Shown here piece after piece: positions 1 to 7,540 of a stretch of 21,495 nucleotides of DNA. The notes under the pieces are model-generated. The model saw only the letters and a program-made list of their open reading frames with translations. It did no database searches and was not told the DNA's origin. A program made the translations under genes and the position numbers. Within the stretch, counting starts at the first letter, position 1, and each line of letters opens with the position of its first letter. The stretch is from Roseiarcus sp035500275 (GTDB lineage Bacteria; Pseudomonadota; Alphaproteobacteria; Rhizobiales; Beijerinckiaceae), in assembly GCA_035500275.1 (NCBI GenBank), contig DATJXI010000062.1, positions 1 through 21,495 of the forward strand, given 5' to 3'.

Positions 1-704
1 GCGCTCGCCTTCGGCTGGTTCGCCTTCCGCTCGCGCGTGACCGGCGTCTACCTCTCGATCATCACCCAGGCGATGACCTTCGCCCTCTACAAGGAGTTCT
101 TCCGCAACGACTTTGGCTTCGGCGGCAATAACGGCCTCACCGACTTCAAGGACCTCATCGGATTCTCGCTGCAGTCCGACGCGACCAAGGCGGCGCTCTT
201 TTCCGCCTCCGCGATCGCGCTCATCCTCGCCTATTGGGCTGCGCGCGCGATCGTCGGCTCGAAATACGGCAAGGCGCTCACGGCGGTGCGCGACGCGGAG
301 AGCCGCATGCGCTTCCTCGGCTATCGGGTGGAGAACTACAAGCTCTTCGCCTTCGTCGTCTCGGCAGTCATGGCGGGCGTCGCCGGCGCGCTCTACGTGC
401 CGCAGGTCGGCATCATCAATCCGAGTGAATTCGCGCCCTCCAACTCCATCGAGGCGGCGATCTGGGTCGCGGTCGGCGGCCGCGCGACCCTGGTCGGCGC
501 GGCGATCGGGGCCATCGCCGTCAATTTCGCCAAGACCTACTTCACCGGCGCCTTCCCCGAATACTGGCTCTACGGCCTCGGCTCGCTCTTCATCCTCGTG
601 ACGCTCTTCCTGCCGAGGGGCCTCCTGGGTCTCGTGCTCCGCGACCGCGAAGCGAAGCCGGTTGTCGAAACGCCCGCACTCGCGATCGAGGAGGGAGCCG
701 ATCC

Positions 705-708
<4 letters not shown>
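1..708 (+). CDS. urtC: Urea ABC transporter permease UrtC (5' end outside window)
   Basis: Inner-membrane permease of the branched-chain-amino-acid-type (LivM-like) ABC transporter for urea, which would pair with UrtB and be driven by UrtD and UrtE. The frame is open from base 1, so the N-terminus is missing and 235 residues remain. The text has the UrtC look: TGVYLSIITQAMTFALY near the start, then FFRNDFGFGGNNGLTDF, the cytoplasmic-loop stretch VRDAESRMRFLGYRVENYKL, and several hydrophobic helices ending at LFILVTLFLPRGLLGLVL. The stop overlaps the start of the next gene (ATGA at 705-708), a typical translational coupling inside an operon. The substrate (urea rather than amino acids) is inferred from similarity to UrtC and from the UrtD-type neighbour. 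urtA and urtB are expected upstream, outside the window. Confidence 0.9.
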
Positions 709-1469
<761 letters not shown>

Positions 1470-1472
1470 CCC

Positions 1473-2168
1473 GTGCTGAACGTCGAGCGCATCGATCTTT
1501 TCTACGGCGCGGCGCAGGCTCTGCGCTCGGTGTCGGTGAAGGCGGAGGTCGGCCGCATCCTGACCGTGCTCGGCCGCAACGGGGTCGGCAAATCGTCGCT
1601 CCTGCGCGCCATCGTCGGGCAGCATATGGTGGCCGCCGGCGCGATCCGCTGGAGCGGCGAGGACATGACCCGCCTGCCGAGCCATTTGCGCGCCAAGGCG
1701 GGCTTCGGCTACGTGCCGCAGGGGCGCGAGATCTTTCCGCTGCTCACCGTTCGCGAGAACCTGATAACGGGCTTTGCGACGCGCCCGCGCGCCGAGCGGG
1801 TCATCGACGACGAGATCTTCTCCCTCTTCCCCGTCCTCGGCGACATGCTCGGGCGGCGCGGCGGCGACCTCTCCGGAGGCCAGCAGCAGCAGCTCGCCAT
1901 CGCCCGCGCGCTGGTCACGCGGCCGAAGCTCCTCATCCTCGACGAGCCGACCGAGGGCATCCAGCCCTCGATCATCAAGGACATCGGCCGCGCGCTCGTG
2001 CATCTGCGCCGCCGGGGCGATATGGCGATCCTGGTGGTCGAGCAATATTTCGAATGGGCGCGCGACATCGCCGACGACTACGCGGTCATGGATAGAGGCG
2101 CGATCGTGCTCTCCGGAACCCGCGCCGAGATGGACGAGACCGAGGTCCGCGGCCGGATGACGGTGTGA
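1473..2168 (+). CDS. urtE: Urea ABC transporter ATP-binding protein UrtE
   Basis: Second ATPase of the urea importer, 231 residues, LivF-like. It starts at GTG, 3 nt after the urtD stop. Motifs: Walker A GRNGVGKS (about 34-41), Q-loop VPQGREIFP (about 81-89), signature LSGGQQQQ (about 133-140), Walker B LLILDEP (about 153-159). The usual switch histidine is a glutamine (VVEQYFEWA), which is normal for LivF/UrtE proteins. The stretch PTEGIQPSII after Walker B is characteristic of UrtE. This is the last gene of the transporter operon. No urease structural or accessory gene follows in this window. Confidence 0.92.
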   Translation: MLNVERIDLFYGAAQALRSVSVKAEVGRILTVLGRNGVGKSSLLRAIVGQHMVAAGAIRWSGEDMTRLPSHLRAKAGFGYVPQGREIFPLLTVRENLITGFATRPRAERVIDDEIFSLFPVLGDMLGRRGGDLSGGQQQQLAIARALVTRPKLLILDEPTEGIQPSIIKDIGRALVHLRRRGDMAILVVEQYFEWARDIADDYAVMDRGAIVLSGTRAEMDETEVRGRMTV

Positions 2169-2239
2169 GGGCGGGAAGCGCGCGACAGACCGCGGCGCGG
2201 CGACTTCGCCCCCAAAACCCGGATCGAGCGTGGCGAATC

Positions 2240-2368
2240 CTATTCCGGCGCCCCGAGCCGGCGCCAGCCCGCCGCGAGCTTATCCATGATCTCGCTTATG
2301 ATCCCGATCTGGACGAACGCGTGAAGGGTAAGGCCCGGCCTTTCCTCCATTGCACGCGTTTCGGTCAT
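2240..2368 (-). CDS. Possible small ORF of 42 codons, unrecognised (may be a gene remnant)
   Basis: An ATG frame of 42 codons ending in TAG, opening MTETRAMEERPG and closing KLAAGWRRLGAPE. The middle (LTLHAFVQIGIISEIMDKLA) is an even mix of hydrophobic and charged residues and looks more like protein than the surrounding frames. It could be the start of a regulator of MarR type that has lost its remainder, but I do not recognise it with any certainty. No good ribosome binding site precedes the ATG, and the start codon lies inside a 17-bp tandem duplication. It points the same way as the sulfotransferase pseudogene. Confidence 0.25.
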   Translation of the reverse strand: MTETRAMEERPGLTLHAFVQIGIISEIMDKLAAGWRRLGAPE

Positions 2369-2385
2369 TTTCGCGTTTCGGTCAT
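2355..2385. repeat. 17-bp tandem duplication
   Basis: CGCGTTTCGGTCAT occurs at 2355-2368 and again at 2372-2385, a unit of 17 bases with TTT between the copies. On the minus strand each copy reads ATGACCGAAACGCG. The unit is not a multiple of three, so the upstream ATG gives only a six-codon peptide ending in TGA, while the downstream ATG opens the 42-codon frame. It is consistent with replication slippage in DNA that is no longer under strong selection. Confidence 0.8.
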
Positions 2386-2491
2386 CAGACCTCGCTCACG
2401 CCGATCCCATAACACGAAAGTCCTGGGCCCACATTTGCGCCTTCCTCCCGAAAGTCGCGTGAGAACGAGGGGTCGGGTCTTGCCGCTGGGG

Positions 2492-3125
2492 TTAGGCGGG
2501 CTCCCCGCCGAAATGCGCCCAGAATTCGTCCCGCGGATGACTGTTCGGCAACGGCGCGTCTGGCTCCGGCGCCTCGAGAAAGCGGCAGAGCGGCCCCCAG
2601 CCGTCGGCGACGTCAAAGACAAGCAGCCGGTCGGCCGCGATCGTATCGCGGACCTCCTCATTGTTCCGGCGATAGGCCGCGATCGCGCGGGCGCGGTCGG
2701 CGATATCATCGAACGTGTTCTTCACGGGCCAACTGGACATCGTCTCAAAGATTTCGGCGATATGCGGCGGCAAGGGTAAGTTCGGCCAGAGCGCGAAGAA
2801 CTTGCCGATGGTCACGCTGAAGCTGTTCCACCATTCGTCTTCGGGCCGCTCTGTATGCAGCACCTTGGCGTCGGGAAAGGCGATCGAGGTTTCGCGTCAG
2901 ACCGCGGCGCCCGGCCAGTCGATCTGTGAATTGTAGCCCTGGAAAACCTCGGCCCAATTCATTTTGCCCACCTGCCGCGACGGCCTTCCAAAGCGCGGGC
3001 TGGGCCGGGTTTTCTATGACTTCGATCATCTGGTGACAGGGACCGAAGCCGAGCTGCTCGAGCGCCATCTTCGTCGACATCGTTCCAGTCCGACCGAACC
3101 CTGACCCGATTACCTTTAGTGACGC
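2492..3125 (-). pseudogene. Sulfotransferase-family protein (NodH/Sulfotransfer_4-like), inactivated
   Basis: When the reading frames are joined, the minus strand gives a nearly complete single-domain P-loop sulfotransferase of about 210 residues. The N-terminal part (3125 to about 2970) reads SLKVIGSGFGRTGTMSTKMA with the PAPS-binding P-loop GFGRTGT, then LEQLGFGPCHQMIEVI. The C-terminal part (about 2962-2492) reads MNWAEVFQGYNSQIDWPGAA, then AFPDAKVLHTERPEDEWWNS, RRNNEEVRDTI, LLVFDVADGWGPLCRFL and a final DEFWAHFGGEPA. Lesions seen: (1) no start codon before SLKVIG, where the codon in the expected place is GCG and a TAA lies two codons further out; (2) a +1 shift at about 2966-2971, where GGTGGGCAAAATG would read GGTGGCAAAATG if one G were removed; (3) an in-frame TGA at 2897-2899 where relatives have Trp. 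The family and lesions are clear. The substrate of the former enzyme is unknown. Confidence 0.85.
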
Positions 3126-3665
3126 CTGTTAGCCCCATCGAAACGCTCAAGATCGCTCACTTACGCCGAATTGCGCCTGAAACGAAACCCGTGACATCTC
3201 AATGGAGCGCTTCAGCCGCCGGGCGATCGGATAGCGGACGCGACGCATTCGACCGGGTCCATTCACTATTCCGCGTCCTCGGACGGATCCGCCCGGCTTG
3301 GCGCAGTCCTGCAGTCATGTTATCGTCGTCCACCTGCGCCGGGCTGACGCCGGCCCATGAGCAACGCGCTGCCGCCGCCTTTGCAGCGCGCGACCGTCTT
3401 CAACCACGTTCGACCCGCTGGCGCCCCTCTCCACCTTTGTGCGGATTGACTCCATTGCCCCGGCCGACCCACATGCGAGAAGGCCTGCGCTCGCATTTTG
3501 GCCGTGGAGTTCAAATAAACTCAAGGAGCGGGAGTGCGCGGTGGAGCTGGCGAGCCGACTGAAGCCGGCGCCGAGGAACGTCCTCTTCGCGGTGAATTTG
3601 AAGATTGCTTGGGGCGCCTTTGTTCTTCGCAAGATCAATTTGAGCCGGTTTGGGAGCCGGCGGCA
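3126..3665. other. Stretch of about 540 bases without a recognisable gene
   Basis: All frames were read. Frames are open on both strands, but their products are rich in Arg, Ser and Pro with no family resemblance, as expected of chance frames in high-GC DNA. The right end must hold the promoter and leader of the AraC-type regulator at 3666. I see no convincing sigma-70 hexamer pair, direct repeat pair or hairpin. The left end lies just upstream of the sulfotransferase pseudogene and may contain its former promoter. Confidence 0.5.
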
Positions 3666-4712
3666 GTGAATAAGGCGACCCCCCCTAAGACGCTGCCAAC
3701 GGTCGCAGGTTTTGCGGTCGGTTGCGCCATCGCGGCCCTGCGTGAGCAGGGGGTCCCGGTCCGGCCTTTGCTCGAAAAGGTCGGGCTCTCCCAGCCCGAC
3801 TTCAGCGTCCCGCAGCGGCGCGTTTCCGCGGCGGCCCAGGGCGAATTCCTGGAAGTCGCGGCCGAGGCGATGAGCGACACGGCGTTCGCGCTTCATCTAG
3901 CGGAGCGGTGCGATCCGCGGGAGATCGGGCTTCTGTTCTATGTCGCGTCGGCTGCGAAGACCTTCGGCGAGGCGCTGACGCTCTTCGCTCGCTATTTTCG
4001 CATCGTCAACGAAAGCGTCCGGTTCGCGCTGTCTCGTCAGCCCGAAAGGTTAATTGTTGAGTTCAACCTGGTCGGCGTATCGCAGCAGCGCGTGAAGCAG
4101 AACACGGAATTCTGGCTGGCGCTCATCATCAAGGCGGCGCGGGAGGTGACCGGTCGGGACGTGGCGCCGATCAAAGTGATCTGCCCACACACGCGCGAGG
4201 AGAACCAGGAGGAGTTCGAGCGCTTTTTCGGCTGCCCGGTCGAGTTCGGCGCGGCGCTCGGCCAGTTGATCTTCTCCAACGAGACGGCCGCCTTGCCGAT
4301 GAAGACGGAGGACCCGCATCTCCTCGAATTGCTGCAGCCGTTTTGCGAGCAGGCCGAGAAGTCGCGCAATACGTCGGCCGACTCGTTCCGCGCCTCGGTC
4401 GAGAATGTCGTTGAGCGACTCCTGCCGCATGCTCAGACGGAGGCGAAGAAGGTCGCGGAAATGTTGGGGATAAGCGTCGGCGCGCTGTCGCGTAAGCTGG
4501 CCAAGGAAGGAACCACGTTCGTCGAGGTTGTGGACCAGGTGCGTCGCAGCCTTGCGCTCCAATACCTCGTCGAGCCGTCTTTCACTCTCACCCAGATCGC
4601 CTGGCTTCTGGGCTATCAGCGGCCGACATCGTTCAAGCAGGCCTTCCGGCGCTGGACCGGGCAATCGCCGTCCGCCATTCGCGGCAAGAAGCGTCCCCCC
4701 TGGCCGATATAG
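3666..4712 (+). CDS. AraC family transcriptional regulator with N-terminal Arabinose_bd-type domain
   Basis: Predicted cytoplasmic DNA-binding regulator of about 348 residues. Residues about 15-200 match the effector-binding domain found in OruR/ArgR-like AraC proteins (…PVRPLLEKVGL…, FALHLAERCDPREIGLLFY, TFGEALTLFARYFRIVNES). The C-terminal 90 residues hold the two-helix-turn-helix AraC domain: EAKKVAEMLGISVGALSRKL, then FTLTQIAWLLGYQRPTSFKQ and AFRRWTGQSPSAIR. The frame is open back to 3534, but the GTG at 3666 gives the usual family length and the upstream extension looks non-coding. The ribosome binding site is weak. It sits alone between decayed DNA and a small unknown gene, so its target cannot be inferred. 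Confidence 0.85.
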   Translation: MNKATPPKTLPTVAGFAVGCAIAALREQGVPVRPLLEKVGLSQPDFSVPQRRVSAAAQGEFLEVAAEAMSDTAFALHLAERCDPREIGLLFYVASAAKTFGEALTLFARYFRIVNESVRFALSRQPERLIVEFNLVGVSQQRVKQNTEFWLALIIKAAREVTGRDVAPIKVICPHTREENQEEFERFFGCPVEFGAALGQLIFSNETAALPMKTEDPHLLELLQPFCEQAEKSRNTSADSFRASVENVVERLLPHAQTEAKKVAEMLGISVGALSRKLAKEGTTFVEVVDQVRRSLALQYLVEPSFTLTQIAWLLGYQRPTSFKQAFRRWTGQSPSAIRGKKRPPWPI

Positions 4713-4814
4713 TCGCGGGACCACCTCGGAGCCGATTTCGGCGGCCTCCACATGTTTGTCGGTTGCAGCCGTTTCGCGGCCGTAGATAGGTGCCTTTGTC
4801 CTTATCCTTAGGAC

Positions 4815-4820
4815 GGGAGG
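4815..4820 (+). promoter_or_regulatory. Ribosome binding site deciding the start of the 75-residue protein
   Basis: GGGAGG followed by a 5-nt spacer and ATG at 4826. It favours that ATG over the GTG 36 bases upstream in the same frame. Confidence 0.7.
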
Positions 4821-4825
4821 CGAAG

Positions 4826-5053
4826 ATGCTGGCGGCGTCGAAAACAAAGGCTTGGCCAGAAGCGAATCAGCCTGATGCCGGGGATGTCAAGCTAACGGCC
4901 TCGGAAGCGAACCGGCTGTTGGCGATCTGCGTCGAGTTGGTCGATCTTTGCTCGAAAGTGACGGCGCGCGTCGATCCGGCTGTCGGGGCGATGGTCGCCT
5001 ATGCGCGCGAGGAAGCCCTCTCGGGCGCCTCGGTCGAGCGGATGGACGCGTAA
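4826..5053 (+). CDS. Small protein of unknown function (75 residues)
   Basis: I do not recognise this protein. It starts at an ATG with a well-placed GGGAGG. Residues about 18-55 form a probable helical pair (LTASEANRLLAICVELVDLC, then VTARVDPAVGAMVAYAREEA) with hydrophobic spacing typical of a soluble small protein. There is no signal peptide or membrane segment, and two cysteines sit in the first helix region. It follows the AraC-type regulator by 113 bases on the same strand and converges on the cytochrome c gene. The good ribosome site and protein-like composition support it as a real gene. Confidence 0.6.
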   Translation: MLAASKTKAWPEANQPDAGDVKLTASEANRLLAICVELVDLCSKVTARVDPAVGAMVAYAREEALSGASVERMDA

Positions 5054-5130
5054 GCGACAGGTTTGCCGTTTTCGTAGCAAGCCGCGCCCGAAGCGCGAGC
5101 GGCGGTGGCGCCCGCCCGGGAAGCAAGAGC

Positions 5131-5153
5131 CGCGTCGCAAATTGCGAGACGCG
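5131..5153. terminator. Possible hairpin between convergent genes
   Basis: CGCGTC-GCAA pairs with TTGC-GA-GACGCG (5131-5140 with 5142-5153), a ten-pair stem with a GA bulge and a tight centre. It lies between the ends of the 75-residue gene (plus) and the cytochrome c gene (minus), where a shared terminator would be expected. There is no T-tract on either side, so its role is uncertain. Confidence 0.3.
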
Positions 5154-5168
5154 ACCGGCATGTCTGTC

Positions 5169-5738
5169 CTATTTTGCCGGGGCCGGGGCCGCGGTCTCCT
5201 TCGGGAAGGGCACAGGCGAATCCGACAGGGTCTGCAAGTAGGCCAGGATGTCGGCGCGCTTCTGCGGCTCCTTCTCGCCGGCAAAGGACATCCGGGTGCC
5301 CGGCGCGAGCGACTTCGGGTTGCCGATCATCTCATTGAGCTTTTCATAGGTCCAGTCGCCGCCGACGCTCTTCAGCGAGTCGGAATAGGAGAAGCCGGCG
5401 ACTGAAGCGACCGCACGGCCGACGACGCCCCAGAGCGGCGGGCCGACCTTGGCTCCGGCGCCCTTCTCGAAATTATGACAGGTCATGCAAACGCGCACGT
5501 CCTGCTCACCCTTCTTGACGTCCGCCTTCGCGAGCAGCACGGGAAGCGGCGGCTCGGCTGGCGCGGCCGGCGCTGCGGCGGTCGCGGCCGTCTGGGTTTC
5601 GCCGGTCGGCAGCGGATAGCCGGGCTTCGCAGGGCGAATCGGCGCAAAAACGAGGTTGCTGAACGCGACGAGAATCATGGCGAACAGTATGGACCCGAGC
5701 GCGGTGAGCGCGACCCGGTTGAACTCGGCTGAATGCAT
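5169..5738 (-). CDS. cycM: Membrane-anchored c-type cytochrome (CycM/c552-like)
   Basis: Electron carrier of the periplasm held by one N-terminal helix, 189 residues. Residues about 9-31 are a signal-anchor (ALTALGSILFAMILVAFSNL), followed by a Pro/Ala-rich linker (about 40-66). The class I cytochrome domain follows, with the heme site CMTCH at 84-88, KVGPPLWGVVGR as in mitochondrial-type cytochromes, and the probable axial methionine in GTRMSF (Met150). In related Rhizobiales, CycM passes electrons from the bc1 complex to an aa3 oxidase. That role here is inferred. It is divergent from kdsB-pheA, a neighbourhood common in this order. The symbol is by resemblance. Confidence 0.88.
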   Translation of the reverse strand: MHSAEFNRVALTALGSILFAMILVAFSNLVFAPIRPAKPGYPLPTGETQTAATAAAPAAPAEPPLPVLLAKADVKKGEQDVRVCMTCHNFEKGAGAKVGPPLWGVVGRAVASVAGFSYSDSLKSVGGDWTYEKLNEMIGNPKSLAPGTRMSFAGEKEPQKRADILAYLQTLSDSPVPFPKETAAPAPAK

Positions 5739-5873
5739 CTACGGGCTCTGCTTTCGTCGGCGTTGGAACGGGTTGGGGCGAGCGCGGCCCCTTGCTCGCG
5801 CGTTGATTAGCCGCTTTGCGCCGGGCTTGGCAACACGTATAAGCCCGTCTCCGCCGTCGATTTCCGCACAAAA
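5739..5873. promoter_or_regulatory. Divergent promoter region of cycM and kdsB
   Basis: The 135 bases between the two divergent start codons must hold promoters for both directions. I could not pick out a convincing -35/-10 pair for either gene. Confidence 0.4.
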
Positions 5874-6614
5874 ATGGCCAGTCCGGTCGTTCTCATTCCG
5901 GCGCGCATGGCGTCGACCCGCCTGCCGGGCAAGCCGCTCGCCGACATTCACGGCGAGCCGATGATCGTTCACGTCTGGCGGCGCGCGAGCGAGGCTGATG
6001 TCGGGCCCGTCGCCGTCGCGACCGACGACCCGCGCATCGTCGAGGCTGTGAAATCGGCTGGCGGGGCGGCGGTCCTGACGCGCGCGGACCACCCGTCCGG
6101 ATCCGACCGCATCTTCGAGGCGCTCGGCCGGATCGACGCAGGCGGCGCGCATGACGTCATCGTCAACGTCCAGGGGGATCTGCCGACGATCCGGCCGGAG
6201 GCGATCCGGGCGTCTCTCGCCCCTCTCGCGGACCCCGCAGTGGACATCGCCACGCTCGCGACTCGGATCGTGCGGGTCGAGGAGAGGGACGATCCCAATG
6301 TCGTGAAGGCGGTGGGAACGGAGATCGCGCCGGGGCGCCTGCGAGCGCTTTATTTCACCCGCGCCCGCGCGCCTTGGGGCGAGGGCGAGCTCTTGCATCA
6401 CATTGGCCTCTACGTTTATCGCCGGGACGCGCTTGCGCGCTTCGTCTCCGCTCCGCCCTCGCCGCTCGAGCGGCGCGAGCGGCTCGAGCAGCTCAGAGCC
6501 ATCGAGCTCGGCATGCGCATCGACATTGCGATCGTGGACGCAGCGCCGCTCGGGGTGGACGCGCCGGACGATCTCGAACGGGCGCGGGCCATGCTGGCGA
6601 AGGGGGAGGTTTGA
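5874..6614 (+). CDS. kdsB: 3-deoxy-manno-octulosonate cytidylyltransferase (CMP-Kdo synthetase)
   Basis: Cytoplasmic enzyme that activates Kdo with CTP to give CMP-Kdo for the lipopolysaccharide inner core. It has 246 residues, the usual length. The N-terminal nucleotide-binding signature IPARMASTRLPGKPLADIHG spans about residues 8-27, HPSGSDR is at 73-79, and the metal-binding QGD at 100-102 occurs as QGDLP. Many family members have QGDEP there, and the Leu form is also seen in alphaproteobacteria as far as I recall. HIGLYVYRRDAL (about 176-187), LEQLRAIELG and VDAPDDLERA complete the match. The stop overlaps the pheA start by one base (TGATG), implying coupled translation. Confidence 0.95.
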   Translation: MASPVVLIPARMASTRLPGKPLADIHGEPMIVHVWRRASEADVGPVAVATDDPRIVEAVKSAGGAAVLTRADHPSGSDRIFEALGRIDAGGAHDVIVNVQGDLPTIRPEAIRASLAPLADPAVDIATLATRIVRVEERDDPNVVKAVGTEIAPGRLRALYFTRARAPWGEGELLHHIGLYVYRRDALARFVSAPPSPLERRERLEQLRAIELGMRIDIAIVDAAPLGVDAPDDLERARAMLAKGEV

Positions 6615-7471
6615 TGACGGCGGCGCGCACCATCGCCTATCAGGGCGAGCCGGGGGCCAACTCCCACATCGCGTGCGTCGACAATTATCCCGACTTCACG
6701 CCCTTGCCCTGCCCGACCTTCGAGGATGCATTCGCCGCGCTCCAGGACGGGTCGGCCGAGCTCGGCATGATCCCGATCGAAAACTCGATTGCGGGCCGCG
6801 TCGCCGACATCCACACGCTTCTGCCCGCGTCAGGGCTGCATATCGTCGGCGAGACGTTCCTGCCGATCCACTTCCAGCTGCTCACGGCGCCGGGCGCCCG
6901 GATCGAGGACTTGAGAGTTGTCCACAGCCACGTCCACGCGCTCGGGCAATGTCGCAACATCATCCGCCGGCACAAGCTGAAAGCGATCGTCGCGAGCGAC
7001 ACGGCGGGCGCCGCGCGCGAAGTGGCCGAGCGCGGAGAAAAGAGCCACGCGGCGCTGGCGACCAGCCTCGCGGGCCAAATCTACGGGCTCCAGACGCTCG
7101 TCTCCGACGTCGAGGACGAGAAGCACAACACGACCCGGTTCGTCGTCCTGTCGAAGAACCCGGACTGGGTCGCGCGCGGAAACGGGCCGGTGGTGACCAC
7201 CTTCGTCTTCCGCGTGCGCAACGTCCCGGCCGCGCTCTACAAGGCGCTCGGCGGCTTTGCGACCAACGGGGTCAATATGACCAAGCTTGAAAGCTACATG
7301 GTGGAAGGGGAATTCGCGGCGACGCAATTCCTGGCCGACGTGGACGGTCATCCGGACGACCCGCCGCTCAAGCGCGCGCTCGAGGAGCTCGAATTCTTCT
7401 CGCGCGAGGTGCGAATTCTCGGCGTCTACCCGGCCCATCCGTTTCGGGCGGAGACGCAAGCGCTCGCTTGA
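6614..7471 (+). CDS. pheA: Prephenate dehydratase
   Basis: Converts prephenate to phenylpyruvate in phenylalanine synthesis. Monofunctional form of 285 residues without a chorismate mutase domain. The catalytic domain (about 5-180) has YQGEPGANSH near the start, PIENSIAGRV (54-63) and the NTTRF motif (172-176) with the conserved Thr. A C-terminal ACT domain (about 195-275) carries GGFATNGVNMTKLESYMVEG, the GALV/ESRP-like regulatory region that senses phenylalanine. The start is the ATG overlapping the kdsB stop, and a longer frame upstream is discarded because it would overlap kdsB by 240 bases. Confidence 0.95.
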   Translation: MTAARTIAYQGEPGANSHIACVDNYPDFTPLPCPTFEDAFAALQDGSAELGMIPIENSIAGRVADIHTLLPASGLHIVGETFLPIHFQLLTAPGARIEDLRVVHSHVHALGQCRNIIRRHKLKAIVASDTAGAAREVAERGEKSHAALATSLAGQIYGLQTLVSDVEDEKHNTTRFVVLSKNPDWVARGNGPVVTTFVFRVRNVPAALYKALGGFATNGVNMTKLESYMVEGEFAATQFLADVDGHPDDPPLKRALEELEFFSREVRILGVYPAHPFRAETQALA

Positions 7472-7540
7472 ATAAATCGGCCTTTCCTTTGACGCAGCCC
7501 CGCCATTAAACTGTTGCATCCCCTGCTTATCCGGCTGGAC

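Larger units (their letters stand above)
2169..2491. other. Stretch without a well-supported gene between urtE and the sulfotransferase remnant
   Basis: About 320 bases. It holds no recognised gene, RNA or clear terminator for the urt operon. Two things are visible: a 42-codon frame on the minus strand (2240-2368) and a 17-bp tandem duplication covering its start codon (2355-2385). Both are listed separately. The stretch adjoins a decayed gene, so it may itself be decayed sequence. Confidence 0.5.

Noticed and set aside
1539..2070. UrtE lacking the switch histidine of ABC ATPases.
   Set aside because: Glutamine at that place is normal in LivF/UrtE proteins.
3119..3562. Open frame of 147 codons upstream of the AraC-type regulator.
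   Set aside because: Arg/Ser/Pro-rich, no ribosome site, and its beginning overlaps the N-terminal end of the sulfotransferase pseudogene on the other strand.
3534..3665. N-terminal extension of the AraC-type regulator to 3534.
   Set aside because: The extra 44 residues are unlike the family, and the GTG at 3666 gives the normal length.
5974..6183. KdsB reading QGDLP where many members have QGDEP.
   Set aside because: I believe this form is usual in Rhizobiales KdsB, so it is not treated as a defect.
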